From assembly GCA_025352785.1 (NCBI GenBank), contig JANXSD010000137.1, positions 1 to 43,639 on the forward strand: a DNA stretch of 43,639 bases, written 5' to 3'. The DNA is from Bacteroidota bacterium (lineage in GTDB: Bacteria > Bacteroidota > Bacteroidia > AKYH767-A > OLB10). Below the pieces are notes generated by a model. It made no database searches, was not told the origin of the DNA, and was given only the letters and a program-made list of their open reading frames with translations. Shown in pieces: positions 1 to 8,580 of the stretch (positions are counted from its first letter, which is position 1; every line of letters begins with the position of its first letter). The translations under genes and the position numbers were made by a program.

Positions 1-626
1 CTTCCATCACCATAAATTGTAATATCTTGATTATTTAAAGCAGCAGTTAAAAATTTCGACATCACGAAATCAGTACTTTGTTTTGGTCCGTAGGTATTGA
101 AGAAACGGAAGATAGTATACTGCAATCCAAACTCCGTATTAAAAGCACGAAGATATGCTTCACCAACATTTTTTACAATCGCATACGGCAATCGGGAGTT
201 GAGTGGAGTAGTGTGTTCATTTTGTGGAAACTCAACAGGTTCGCCATACACCTCAGAACTTGATGAAAAGAAAATACGTTTAACACCAGTATTTTTGCAT
301 AAGCTAAGAACGTTACGGATTCCATTGAGATCATTTAATACCATTACTGGGTTCGCAATAGTGCGTTTTACACCAACTACGGCTGCATAATGGAATACAT
401 ATTCGAAAGAAAACGTTTGAAATATGGCGGAAATTTCGTTTAAGTCATTAACATCGGCCTTTATAAATCTCAAATTATCGTGAACGGAGATAGGAAGTTT
501 AGCTTCAGAACCTGTTAAAAGGTTGTCCACTACCACTACATAGTTATCTGCATTATCAACGAGGCGCTGTGCTAAGCAACTTCCAACAAAGCCTGCTCCG
601 CCAGTAACGAGGATACGTGTTTGCAT
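1..626 (-). CDS. NAD-dependent sugar epimerase/dehydratase (SDR), 3' end cut by window edge
   Basis: Extended short-chain dehydrogenase that acts on a nucleotide-activated sugar in the cytoplasm. I translated it from the complement. It starts ATG at 626 and stays open to the window edge, giving about 208 N-terminal residues. The first residues MQTRILVTGGAGFVGS contain the Rossmann glycine motif GGAGFVG. Further on are VFHYAAVVGVKRT (cofactor side), FSSSSEVYGEP (catalytic Ser/Thr region) and LPYAIVKN, which supplies the catalytic YxxxK. These identify the family but not the substrate; UDP-glucose/UDP-glucuronate-type epimerase or decarboxylase is most likely. The start lies 4 bp after the rfbA stop, so the two are co-transcribed and probably make one activated sugar for a surface polysaccharide. 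Confidence 0.9.
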   Translation of the reverse strand, partial: MQTRILVTGGAGFVGSCLAQRLVDNADNYVVVVDNLLTGSEAKLPISVHDNLRFIKADVNDLNEISAIFQTFSFEYVFHYAAVVGVKRTIANPVMVLNDLNGIRNVLSLCKNTGVKRIFFSSSSEVYGEPVEFPQNEHTTPLNSRLPYAIVKNVGEAYLRAFNTEFGLQYTIFRFFNTYGPKQSTDFVMSKFLTAALNNQDITIYGDG

Positions 627-630
627 AATT

Positions 631-1494
631 TTAATCGTTAATCAAATTTAGTAAATATTTTCCATATCCGCTCTTAATTAATGGCTCTGCAAGCCGATGT
701 AATTGTTCGCGATTTATAAAGCCCTGGCGAAAGGCAACTTCTTCAATACAACCAATTTTTAATCCTTGTCGTTCTTCAATCACCTGGACGAATTGTCCTG
801 CTTGCATTAGAGATGTAAAAGTGCCTGTATCGAGCCATGCAGTACCTTTATCTAAGATGCCAACTTTCAGCTTTCCAGTGTCGAGATATGCTTTATTGAC
901 ATCAGTGATTTCATACTCACCACGAGAACTTGGCTGTAACGATTTTGCAATTTCAATAACTGAATTATCGTAAAAATACAGACCGGGAACTGCATAATTT
1001 GATTTAGGCTTTAATGGTTTTTCTTCGATACTTAAAGCCTTTTTATTTTCATCAAATTCCACGACACCGTAGCGTTCAGGATCTGAAACGTGATAAGCAA
1101 AGACAATTCCGCCCTCGGCACTTAAATTTTGTTTTAGCAATTGCTCTAATCCTGTTCCATAAAAAATATTATCACCAAGAATGAGCGCTACTTTATCATC
1201 ACCAATAAATTGTTCTCCAATCACAAATGCTTGTGCTAAACCATTCGGTTTCTCTTGTGCTTCGTAATGAAAATGACAGCCCAGATTTTTTCCGTCACCT
1301 AACAATTTTTGAAACATAGGTTGGTCATGTGGCGTTGTGATAATAAGGATTTCATGGATTCCAGCCATCATCAAAATGCTTAAAGGATAATAGATCATCG
1401 GTTTATCAAACACTGGCATTAATTGCTTACTCACAGCAAGCGTTAATGGATGTAATCGTGTGCCAGAACCTCCAGCGAGAATGATGCCTTTCAT
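631..1494 (-). CDS. rfbA: Glucose-1-phosphate thymidylyltransferase
   Basis: Cytoplasmic enzyme that joins dTTP and glucose-1-phosphate to give dTDP-glucose, the first step towards dTDP-rhamnose and other deoxysugars. The 287 residues match the usual length of short RmlA. The nucleotidyltransferase signature [12 protein letters not shown] is at residues 7-18. It is followed by [18 protein letters not shown] (22-39), PNGLAQAF (83-90) and the metal-binding LGDNIFYG (D108). EEKPLKPKS and DTGTF, also typical of RmlA, are present. The gene starts ATG at 1494 and is followed after 4 bp by the sugar epimerase. rfbB, rfbC and rfbD are not in the window. No TAnnTTTG box was found just upstream. Confidence 0.96.
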   Translation of the reverse strand: MKGIILAGGSGTRLHPLTLAVSKQLMPVFDKPMIYYPLSILMMAGIHEILIITTPHDQPMFQKLLGDGKNLGCHFHYEAQEKPNGLAQAFVIGEQFIGDDKVALILGDNIFYGTGLEQLLKQNLSAEGGIVFAYHVSDPERYGVVEFDENKKALSIEEKPLKPKSNYAVPGLYFYDNSVIEIAKSLQPSSRGEYEITDVNKAYLDTGKLKVGILDKGTAWLDTGTFTSLMQAGQFVQVIEERQGLKIGCIEEVAFRQGFINREQLHRLAEPLIKSGYGKYLLNLIND

Positions 1495-1735
1495 AGTTTA
1501 TTTGCAAGTCCTATTACTGATACTGTTTACATTTTTGGCGATGGTATCGATACGTATTTTTCGATATTATTTGTACTTTATATTTCTTTTACAAATCCTT
1601 ATCTAGATTTGCTTTTATAATAATTTTATGTTTTACGAAATATATCTTTGATCTCTTTTTCTATAATTAATTATAGAAGATGTTTAATGGTTATTAATAT
1701 ATACGATTTATTTAAGAACTGAGATTGTTTAATAG
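1495..1735. other. AT-rich intergenic spacer, nothing convincing
   Basis: Non-coding stretch between the start of rfbA and the stop of the exporter gene. It must hold the rfbA promoter, but I found no good TAnnTTTG box reading leftwards. A TATCTTTG string near 1648 faces right, away from any gene. No stable hairpin with a T-tract was found. Confidence 0.4.
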
Positions 1736-4141
1736 TTAGTGTGTTTCATCGTTAAAAGGTTTCCGAATTTCCAAATCATCGAGTTCAATATCTTCTTCAG
1801 AATCGTGAATTTCGAATAGCGACTCTTCTCTCAAGGCCTTTGCACTTAAACGGCGCTCCATACTCATCAAGAATGCAGGAAGGAGTACCAAATTTGAAAT
1901 CATTGCCATCAGTAAGGTAATACTTATCAATTTACCAAGTGATGCAGTGCCGCCGAATGCAGATGCGCTAAAGATAAAGAAGCCTGCAAATAGGATTACC
2001 GCAGTATAAATCATACTAACACCCGTTTCACGAATCGTTAGCGTTACCGCTTTTGAAATACTCATTACAGGATTTTTCCGCATCTCATAACGAAATTTAG
2101 TAAGAAAATAAATAGTTTGATCAGATGCAATGCCGAAGGCGATACTGAAAATTAAAATGGTAGATGGCTTCAGGGGAATATTAAAGAAACCCATCAATCC
2201 TGCGGTAATAATTAATGGCACAAGACTAGGAACAATAGAAATTAATATCATCCGGAAAGACATAAACAAGGCAACCATAATTAATGAAATCAAAACGATT
2301 GCAAGCAGAATACTCTCCAATAAATTCTTAAATAGATAATCGTTTCCTTTTAAAAATATTAAGCTGTTACCAGTAATTGTTGTCTTGTAATTTTCAGGAG
2401 GGAAAATGGAATCTACTTTTGGACGAAGATCTTTCATGATCACTGCCATTTTTTCGGATCCTACATCAGCCATTTGAACACTCAATCGCGTTACTTGTTT
2501 GTTGCTATCAATAAAACTTTTAAACATGGATTCTTTACCTTTCATATCACCAAGGTAAGATGACATCTCTGCAAGTTCTAACGCCCCAGGTAAGATGTAA
2601 TATTTAGGATCATTATCTTTAAAAGCTTGATAGCCAAATTTAATTCCTTCAACTACAGAAAGTGGTTTTGATAAATCAGGATATTGCAATAAAACTTTTT
2701 GTAATCGATTTATTTTTTGAAGAGTAACTTGTTTCAAAACATTTCCTGGAATCTTTGTATCAATTGCAAATTCTAGAGGTAAAACACCTTTAAAATTATG
2801 CTCAAAAAATTTCATGTCAACATAAACAGGATCTTTCTTTGGCAAGTCGTCAACTACATAACCAATTGTTGTAATCTTAGTCATGCCAAAAAGAGAAATA
2901 ACAAGAATAGCGATTACAGTTCCGTAAATTAATCGTCTGTGACGATGCACCCAGCGATCAACATTTTCGAGAAGGGCGGCCATCCTCGGTGCTTGTAAAT
3001 GTTTTAGATGTTTAACATTGGGAGGGGGTAAAAAACTAAAAACAATAGGGATTAGAATTAACGAAATCAACCATGTAGTAAGTACGTTCATTCCGGCAAC
3101 CATTCCGAATTCTACTAAGAGATTACTCTTGGTAAAATAAAAAACAAAAAAGCCAATTGCAGTTGTAACGTTTGCTAAAAAAGTAGTTAATCCAATACGT
3201 TGCACCATTCGTGAAAGCGATTTCGCTTGACTACCGTGCTTCGCATATTCTGATTGATATTTATTCAACATCAAAATACTATTTGGTATTCCGATAACAA
3301 TTAATAGCGGAGGTATTAAGCCACTTAAAATAGTGATTTTATATCCTAACAATGCAATTGTTCCAAGCGACCAAACAACACCTACTGCTACCACAATTAT
3401 TGAAAAGAATACCACTTGAACTGAACGGAAAAAAATAAATAATACGATAGCTGTTACGAGTACTGCTAACATCAAAAACATCTTCATTTCACCGACTACT
3501 TTTTCGGTAATGGCGGTACGAATGTAGGGCATTCCGCTTAAATGAATTTCAATTTTGTATTTATCGCCGAAAGCTCTTGCAAGGTCACGAATGGTATGCG
3601 TCATCTCAATACGATTCTTGGTATTGATCTTCGCCTTGTCGAAAGTTATTGCCATTACCGAAGCACCTGTTTCGGGATTGAAAACGAAGCCTTTATAAAA
3701 TGGTAGTGATTCAATCTTCAACTTTACAGAATCAAGTTCCGACTGAGAATTAAGTTTGCTAGCTACTAAAGGCTTCACAACAAATTTACGCAAGGTATCA
3801 TCGCGATGGATAGTATATAATCGAGCTGCTGAAACTACAGCTTCGATGCCATCAATCTTTTTAATATCCTCACCGAGCTGCCACCAATCATTAAATTTAT
3901 TTAGTTGGTAAAAATCTTTGTCTTCCACGCCAATAAACATCACCGTTCCATCCTGACCAAATGTTTTTTTAAACTGCTCATATTCTTGAAAATCTGGGTC
4001 TGTGGCGGGTAAAATCTTAGCAAAATCGTAGGAAAGCTGAATTTTGGTGGCATACCAGCCCATAAAAGCCGTAATAATGCCAACGATTACGAGCAAAAAA
4101 TACCGATTGCGAAGAATGAAGCGAGATAGCCAAACAAACAT
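1736..4141 (-). CDS. MMPL/RND-superfamily membrane exporter
   Basis: Large inner-membrane transporter of the MMPL/patched-like branch of RND proteins, 801 residues. A short cytoplasmic N-terminus and a first helix (about 12-30) are followed by a periplasmic domain. Next come five helices (about 215-370) ending in a basic loop, a single helix near 405-420, a second periplasmic domain, and a last helix bundle (about 610-765). This is the duplicated 6+6 topology. The second-half segment FGIASDQTIYFL carries the intramembrane Asp typical of proton-coupled MMPL proteins. The matching first-half segment IVIGIPNSILML has no acid. No membrane-fusion or outer-membrane partner is adjacent, so the substrate (lipid or hydrophobic compound in relatives) is unknown. 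The acidic C-terminal tail is cytoplasmic. Confidence 0.88.
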   Translation of the reverse strand: MFVWLSRFILRNRYFLLVIVGIITAFMGWYATKIQLSYDFAKILPATDPDFQEYEQFKKTFGQDGTVMFIGVEDKDFYQLNKFNDWWQLGEDIKKIDGIEAVVSAARLYTIHRDDTLRKFVVKPLVASKLNSQSELDSVKLKIESLPFYKGFVFNPETGASVMAITFDKAKINTKNRIEMTHTIRDLARAFGDKYKIEIHLSGMPYIRTAITEKVVGEMKMFLMLAVLVTAIVLFIFFRSVQVVFFSIIVVAVGVVWSLGTIALLGYKITILSGLIPPLLIVIGIPNSILMLNKYQSEYAKHGSQAKSLSRMVQRIGLTTFLANVTTAIGFFVFYFTKSNLLVEFGMVAGMNVLTTWLISLILIPIVFSFLPPPNVKHLKHLQAPRMAALLENVDRWVHRHRRLIYGTVIAILVISLFGMTKITTIGYVVDDLPKKDPVYVDMKFFEHNFKGVLPLEFAIDTKIPGNVLKQVTLQKINRLQKVLLQYPDLSKPLSVVEGIKFGYQAFKDNDPKYYILPGALELAEMSSYLGDMKGKESMFKSFIDSNKQVTRLSVQMADVGSEKMAVIMKDLRPKVDSIFPPENYKTTITGNSLIFLKGNDYLFKNLLESILLAIVLISLIMVALFMSFRMILISIVPSLVPLIITAGLMGFFNIPLKPSTILIFSIAFGIASDQTIYFLTKFRYEMRKNPVMSISKAVTLTIRETGVSMIYTAVILFAGFFIFSASAFGGTASLGKLISITLLMAMISNLVLLPAFLMSMERRLSAKALREESLFEIHDSEEDIELDDLEIRKPFNDETH

Positions 4142-4238
4142 AGGGGCGTAAAGGTAACAAATAGCGCGAAAGTTCGAAGGGATTCAGCTTCAAAATGAAA
4201 AACCAATATCCCAATTTTTAAGGTGATTGACGGAAGGA

Positions 4239-4853
4239 CTAGTACAAATAGTTCCTTTTACGCTTGCACAGATAGTGATGCCAAAGCATTTGCGTTGCCG
4301 AAGTACGTAAGGGTGCCCATCTTTCTATATATTTCAAAAGCGAATTTTTATCATTAATACCCGTTAGTTCGCCTGCGGTTTTTATAGCAGCTATATCGCC
4401 TTCTGGAAATATATCAGGATGCTGTAAACAAAATATCAAATACACATCGGTAGTCCATTTCCCAATCCCTTTTACCGATGTTTATTGAGTGCGAATTTCA
4501 TCGATGGATAAAGATTTTAATTCCAATAAATTTATTTTTTTGTTAAGAATATCGGATGCTAATCCATTAACATATTTAATTTTTTGTTTGCTGAAATAGC
4601 ATTGTTTCAATTCATCCTCGCTCAACAATAAAATATTTTCGGGAGAAATAATTTCAATTTTATTTTTCAATTTTTCATTGGCCGCTTTCGCTGATGCTAG
4701 AGAAACTTGTTGTTCTAAAATTATTCGTAGCAATGATTCAAAACCTTCTGGTCGGCTCCATAAAGGTGGAGATCCATACTCTTCGTAAATTAATTGAAAG
4801 AGTTTATCTTTTTCAATTAATTGTTGAATAATTATTAATGAGAGGTGTTGCAT
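4239..4853 (-). pseudogene. DNA-3-methyladenine glycosylase II (AlkA/HhH-GPD type) interrupted by one in-frame TAA
   Basis: Base-excision repair glycosylase, broken by a single stop. Reading leftwards from ATG 4853 (an in-frame TTG at 4883 is the other candidate start), the frame stays open to TAA at 4482-4484. It then continues in the same frame to TAG at 4239. The first part has SPPLWSRPEGFESLLRIILEQQVSLASA, the usual N-terminal signature. The hairpin-helix-hairpin KGIGKWTTDVYL and the GPD-loop FPEGD, with the presumed catalytic Asp, lie only in the second part. The stop replaces the residue just before TSVKGIGKW, where relatives have Leu; TTA to TAA is one change. Without readthrough the product lacks its DNA-binding hairpin and catalytic Asp. 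A sequencing error is the main alternative. Confidence 0.85.
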
Positions 4854-5049
4854 TTTGAGATACTTTTGGCAAATAAAATCCAAATTTTGGTATATTAAAA
4901 TTCCTTCACGCGCTCACGGCCACCAATAAATTACGAATTACGAATTAAAAAAAAATTTTAAAGCAGCAATCTAAATCCTGTTAATTATAGTAATCATTTT
5001 AATCATGCGTGCCAAGAAGACTTGTTCTTCATGGGTTCAAGACGATTAT

Positions 5050-5095
5050 AAATTTTAGACATAGAAGATTAAATAATCTTATATGTCTAAAATTT
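5050..5095. repeat. 46-bp near-perfect palindrome
   Basis: The left arm (22 nt, 5050-5071) and right arm (5074-5095) pair at 21 of 22 positions around an AA centre. The outer core is TTTTAGACATA against TATGTCTAAAA, the inner AAGATTA against TAATCTT. There is no T-tract after it, so it is not an obvious terminator and no gene ends nearby. Confidence 0.85.
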
Positions 5096-5118
5096 GAGCA
5101 TTAGAAGTGTGTTGTGGT

Positions 5119-5241
5119 CAAGCGTAAGAGCGAACTATCAATTGATGTACCGATGAAGAAATTAGAAACTACTACCATTTGTATTTCACTTAATGGCCAT
5201 TGTAGTTAGCACTTTGACAAATTGATAGTTGATTACGCTTG
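5119..5241. repeat. Nested inverted repeat, about 24-nt arms
   Basis: Arm CAAGCGTAAG..AACTATCAATTG (5119-5144) is answered by CAAATTGATAGTT..TTACGCTTG (5218-5241). Inside lies a shorter pair, AACTACTACCATT against AATGGCCATTGTAGTT. The shape is that of a small non-autonomous element or structured repeat. No ORF is inside. Confidence 0.7.
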
Positions 5242-5404
5242 TGTCTTTTTCTTTGGGTTCGTTTCTTTTTATGGCTGATGCGTCTGTTTTTCAAATGTCT
5301 CCATGAGCTCACAAACGTTCGGTTTACACAAAAAAGAAATGAACAAAAAAAGATCAGAATACGAAACCTTTATTTTACTAAAAGTCAATAGAGTTGGAAG
5401 CATC

Positions 5405-5482
5405 AAAACTTTATCGAAGGAATATATTGTAAAAATAGTTTCGTGTTCGTCGCTAGCGACTCATTGTTAGGTAGCGGTAACA
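5405..5482. repeat. Direct repeat copy 1 (CGTCGCTAGCGACTCATTG family)
   Basis: About 75 bp beginning AAAACTTT.TCGAAGG and ending in TAGCGGTAAC. It is repeated with small indels at 5758-5838. The shared core holds a 12-bp perfect palindrome, GTCGCTAGCGAC, followed by TCATTGTTA. Confidence 0.8.
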
Positions 5483-5757
5483 TCATATCTAGCGAACCGC
5501 TTTGGAGCCGCGGAGGCCACCAACCAAAAAAAATTGTCCGCTACACCTTGCGGTATTCTAATTTTCTAAACGAATTATTTTTACTTCAAATATTTCTCTT
5601 GCAACAAACTTATTGTTCGCAAGCTGAGGCGGAAATTTTTATGGTTTGATAATTACAATCATTATTAAAGCCTGTGTCCAAAGAGGATCTAATTCATAAT
5701 CTGTGAACTAAATCCTGTTAATCTTTTTAATCATTTTAATCATAGTTCAGACAATTT

Positions 5758-5838
5758 AAAACTTTTTCGAAGGGAAATCTCAATGCAGAAAAATAATTTC
5801 ATCTTCGTCGCTAGCGACTCATTGTTAATAGCGGTAAC
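5758..5838. repeat. Direct repeat copy 2 (CGTCGCTAGCGACTCATTG family)
   Basis: Second copy of the repeat at 5405-5482, in the same orientation. The AAAACTTTTTCGAAGG start and the CGTCGCTAGCGAC palindrome are both retained. It ends about 90 bp before the radical SAM promoter. Confidence 0.8.
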
Positions 5839-5925
5839 CTCTTCAAGGTTCAAGACCATCTAAAATTTTTCTAATTATCAAACTAACCCTATGCCAAACA
5901 ATTAGGCTATTGCCCCTAATCACCG

Positions 5926-5933
5926 TACCTTTG
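5926..5933 (+). promoter_or_regulatory. -7 promoter box TACCTTTG for the radical SAM gene
   Basis: Exact match to the Bacteroidota TAnnTTTG box, only 2 nt before the first ATG (5936) and 8 nt before a second in-frame ATG (5942). If transcription starts the usual few bases downstream, the mRNA has almost no leader and the second ATG is the likelier start. Confidence 0.6.
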
Positions 5934-5935
5934 CA

Positions 5936-6964
5936 ATGAATATGAACAGGAATTTCCGTGATGGGTTGAATTTTATTTCAAAGGCTAGTCCGAGAAGAGT
6001 GATGAATGCCGTAAAGGTTTTATCAAGTTATTATACTTCTCGTTGGACAGGTAAACCCATGCAATGGGGATTACCAATAGCCATTTCGTTTGAACCAACT
6101 ACTTCTTGTAATTTGCGTTGCCCTGAATGTCCTAGTGGATTGCGATCATTTAGTCGCCCAACTGGAATGTTAGAAGAAGATTTATTTCGGAAAGTGATTG
6201 ATGAGATGTCACGTGATCTTTGGTATTTGATATTTTATTTTCAGGGAGAGCCTTATTTGCATCCTAAATTCACTGAGCTTGTAAAGTATGCTTCCGATCG
6301 TGGAATTTATACTGCAACCTCCACCAATGCGCATTATCTTACGGATATAAATGCAAGAAAAACAGTGGAGTCTGGATTAGATCGTTTGATAATTTCTATT
6401 GATGGAAATTCGCAAGAAGTTTATGAGCAATACCGAAAGGGTGGTAAATTAGAAAAAGTTTTAGAAGGTGCACGAAACATGGTAAAATGGAAGCGTGAAT
6501 TGAAATCAAAAACGCCACATTTAATATTTCAGTTTTTAGTAGTGAAACCAAATCAACATCAAATTGATGAAGTAAAAAAACTCGCTGAAGAAATTGGTAT
6601 TGATGAAGTAGGATTAAAAACAGCACAGATCTATGATTATGAAAATGGTAATGATTTAATTCCTACTATCGATAAATATTCGCGTTATGAATTACAAAGT
6701 GATGGAAAATATGCAATCAAAAATGAATTATTAAATCACTGTTGGAAGTTATGGCATTCCTGTGTAATCACCTGGGATGGAAGTGTTGTCCCTTGTTGTT
6801 TCGATAAAGATGCTTGGTATAAAATGGGAAATCTTCAACAAGAAAGTTTTAAAAGTTTGTGGAACAATGAAGCGTATAAAAATTTTAGAAGTACCGTTTT
6901 ACGTTCACGAAGTGAAATCGAAATGTGTAAAAATTGTACAGAAGGAACAAAAGTTTGGAGTTAA
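5936..6964 (+). CDS. Radical SAM/SPASM domain protein
   Basis: Cytoplasmic iron-sulfur enzyme of the radical SAM superfamily, 342 residues. The SAM-cluster motif CNLRCPEC is at C58, C62 and C65 in the context FEPTTSCNLRCPECPSG. A glycine-rich FYFQGEPYLHP strand and a TSTNAHYL segment complete the half-barrel. The C-terminal SPASM region has C269, C276, C287, C288, C331 and C334, enough for auxiliary clusters; GSVVPCCFDK and MGNLQQESFKSLWNNE are typical of SPASM proteins. Substrate unknown: relatives modify peptides or small metabolites. No peptide precursor or partner enzyme is next to it, so it appears monocistronic. The alternative start at 5942 is favoured by the promoter position. It ends at a strong terminator shared with the facing gene. 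Confidence 0.92.
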   Translation: MNMNRNFRDGLNFISKASPRRVMNAVKVLSSYYTSRWTGKPMQWGLPIAISFEPTTSCNLRCPECPSGLRSFSRPTGMLEEDLFRKVIDEMSRDLWYLIFYFQGEPYLHPKFTELVKYASDRGIYTATSTNAHYLTDINARKTVESGLDRLIISIDGNSQEVYEQYRKGGKLEKVLEGARNMVKWKRELKSKTPHLIFQFLVVKPNQHQIDEVKKLAEEIGIDEVGLKTAQIYDYENGNDLIPTIDKYSRYELQSDGKYAIKNELLNHCWKLWHSCVITWDGSVVPCCFDKDAWYKMGNLQQESFKSLWNNEAYKNFRSTVLRSRSEIEMCKNCTEGTKVWS

Positions 6965-6965
6965 A

Positions 6966-7003
6966 TTACCCAGAAGTCTGACGAAGTCTGTACTTCTGGG
7001 TAA
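6966..7003. terminator. Bidirectional terminator hairpin
   Basis: Perfect 12-bp arms TTACCCAGAAGT and ACTTCTGGGTAA around a 14-nt loop, between two convergent genes (stop at 6964 and stop at 7020). The flanking AT-rich runs allow termination in both directions. Confidence 0.8.
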
Positions 7004-7019
7004 TATTTGATTTTACCAA

Positions 7020-8333
7020 TTAATGTGCGGCTCTCATTTCGGCAGCTTCACGCATGGCTTCTTCAATCTCTTCTACTTCAACAGGAATTGCCGCCATCAA
7101 ATCGATTGGATCTTTCGTAGTGATAAGAATATCATTTTCAATACGGATTCCTAAATTTTCTTGTGGAATATAAATTCCCGGTTCGCAAGTAAAAATCATT
7201 CCTGGTTGCATGGGTTTATAACGATTACCCACATCATGAACATCTAATCCTAAAAAGTGAGAAGTGCCATGCATAAAATATTGTTTGTACAATGGCATTT
7301 CGGGATTTTGATTTCTCACTTCATTTTTATCGAGCAATCCCAATCCAATTAATTCACCTTCCATAATTTTACCAACTTCTACATGATATTTCTCTATCGT
7401 ATTTCCAGGAACTAGCATTTTTGTTGCTTGACGCATCACACGTAGTACAGCATTGTACACCTCACGTTGACGCTCCGAAAATTCTCCACTAACAGGAACG
7501 CAACGCGTTAAATCAGCAGCGTAGTTTGCATATTCAGCGCCGAAATCCATCAAGATCACTTCGCCCGTTTTACACTCTGTATTGTTTTCAATATAATGCA
7601 ACACATTCGCATTTTTTCCAGATGCAATGATTGGAGTATATGCATGTCCGTTTGCACGTTTGCGGATAAACTCATGTGTGATTTCTGCTTCAATTTCATA
7701 TTCCATCACACCAGGCTTCACAAATCGCATCACTCTACGAAAAGCTTTCTCTGTGATATCAATTGCTTTTTGCATTAATTTAATTTCGATATCATGTTTT
7801 ACTGATCTCAACTGTGCCATCATCGGACCAGAGCGATGAAAAGCATGACCTGGATAACGACTTTGTAGTTCTTTAGCAAAACGTAAGTCCCGATAGGGAA
7901 CATCACTTGCAAAACGGTCATTTTCATTGATGTTCACGTAAATATTTTTTACATGATTCATCAACATCGGAAGGATACTATTGTAATCTTCTAACCAATA
8001 AATGCTTTGTATGCCAGATGCAATGCGTGCTTCTTCTTTGGTGTATTTATGTCCTTCCCAAACGGCAATGTGTTCGTTGGTTTTCTTTAAAAATAACAGT
8101 TCACGATATTTCGGAAGTGGAGCATCAGGAAAAATAACAAGGATAGATTGCTCTTGGTCGATTCCTGTTAAATAAAAGATATCTGAATTTTGACGAAAGG
8201 GAAAATTTCCATCACCATTTTTTGGCATTTCATCATTCGAATTGAAGAAAGCAATTGAATCTGCTTGCAGAAGCGTCTTGTAACGATCTCGATTTTCAAT
8301 AAATAGTTTGGAGTCAATGTTTGAATATTTCAT
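7020..8333 (-). CDS. pepP: Xaa-Pro aminopeptidase (aminopeptidase P, M24B)
   Basis: Cytoplasmic dinuclear-metal peptidase that removes an N-terminal residue preceding proline. It has 437 residues, the usual length of AMPP. An N-terminal AMP_N domain (about 1-165, including FPFRQNSDIFYLTG) precedes the pita-bread M24 domain. The five metal ligands are D263 and D274 (LMDFGAEYANYAADLTRCVPVS), H359 (MHGTSHFLGLDVHD), E384 (FTCEPGIYI) and E399 (GIRIENDI). All are present, so it should be active. It starts ATG at 8333 and is transcribed alone, divergent from sdhCAB and convergent with the radical SAM gene. The gene symbol follows the E. coli homologue. Confidence 0.93.
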   Translation of the reverse strand: MKYSNIDSKLFIENRDRYKTLLQADSIAFFNSNDEMPKNGDGNFPFRQNSDIFYLTGIDQEQSILVIFPDAPLPKYRELLFLKKTNEHIAVWEGHKYTKEEARIASGIQSIYWLEDYNSILPMLMNHVKNIYVNINENDRFASDVPYRDLRFAKELQSRYPGHAFHRSGPMMAQLRSVKHDIEIKLMQKAIDITEKAFRRVMRFVKPGVMEYEIEAEITHEFIRKRANGHAYTPIIASGKNANVLHYIENNTECKTGEVILMDFGAEYANYAADLTRCVPVSGEFSERQREVYNAVLRVMRQATKMLVPGNTIEKYHVEVGKIMEGELIGLGLLDKNEVRNQNPEMPLYKQYFMHGTSHFLGLDVHDVGNRYKPMQPGMIFTCEPGIYIPQENLGIRIENDILITTKDPIDLMAAIPVEVEEIEEAMREAAEMRAAH

Positions 8334-8528
8334 GCTGGATTGTTTTAGGTGCTATGAATTATTAATTGTTAAAATACGAATTTCGCATTCTTCGGTACGA
8401 ATCTACGAATTAGCAATGTTCGAATGAAATTGTGGAAGGTAATTTTGAAAATTTTAATGCATTTCAAAAAATAATTAAGATTGTGTCTAATTATTGCAAG
8501 ATTTCGCCGACTCTATTGCTATCAAAGT

Positions 8529-8536
8529 TAAATTTG
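8529..8536 (+). promoter_or_regulatory. -7 promoter box TAAATTTG of the sdh operon
   Basis: Exact TAnnTTTG match, 44 nt before the ATG at 8581. It lies inside a 5' extension of the sdhC reading frame. That rules out the upstream in-frame TTG at 8494 as the start. Confidence 0.6.
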
Positions 8537-8580
8537 TGCTCCCTAAACTCTTGGGGGCTTCAAAATGTTATAATCTTATT

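Larger units (their letters stand above)
4854..5925. other. Gene-free kilobase made of hairpins and short repeats
   Basis: No ORF here looks like a gene. The stretch holds several things. There is a tandem ATTACGA motif (4929-4946). A direct repeat around AATCCTGTTAAT is at 4973 and 5709. A near-perfect palindrome spans 5050-5095. Nested inverted repeats occupy 5119-5241, followed by an A/T-rich inverted pair at 5244-5270 and 5330-5353. A second direct repeat contains the palindrome GTCGCTAGCGAC (5405-5482 and 5758-5838). I read it as accumulated interspersed repeats or a decayed mobile element. No tRNA, rRNA or CRISPR structure was seen. Confidence 0.7.

Noticed and set aside
5443-5649. 68-codon ORF starting MFVASDSLLGSG
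   Set aside because: It lies in repeated DNA, its first part is the GTCGCTAGCGAC repeat, and its composition is not protein-like.
4854-5925. CRISPR array or tRNA-like structures in the repeat-rich gap
   Set aside because: Repeats are unevenly spaced, of different types and not interleaved with unique spacers; no cloverleaf could be drawn.
8494-8580. 30-residue N-terminal extension of SdhC
   Set aside because: It contains an exact promoter box and no family similarity; ATG 8581 gives the conserved N-terminus.
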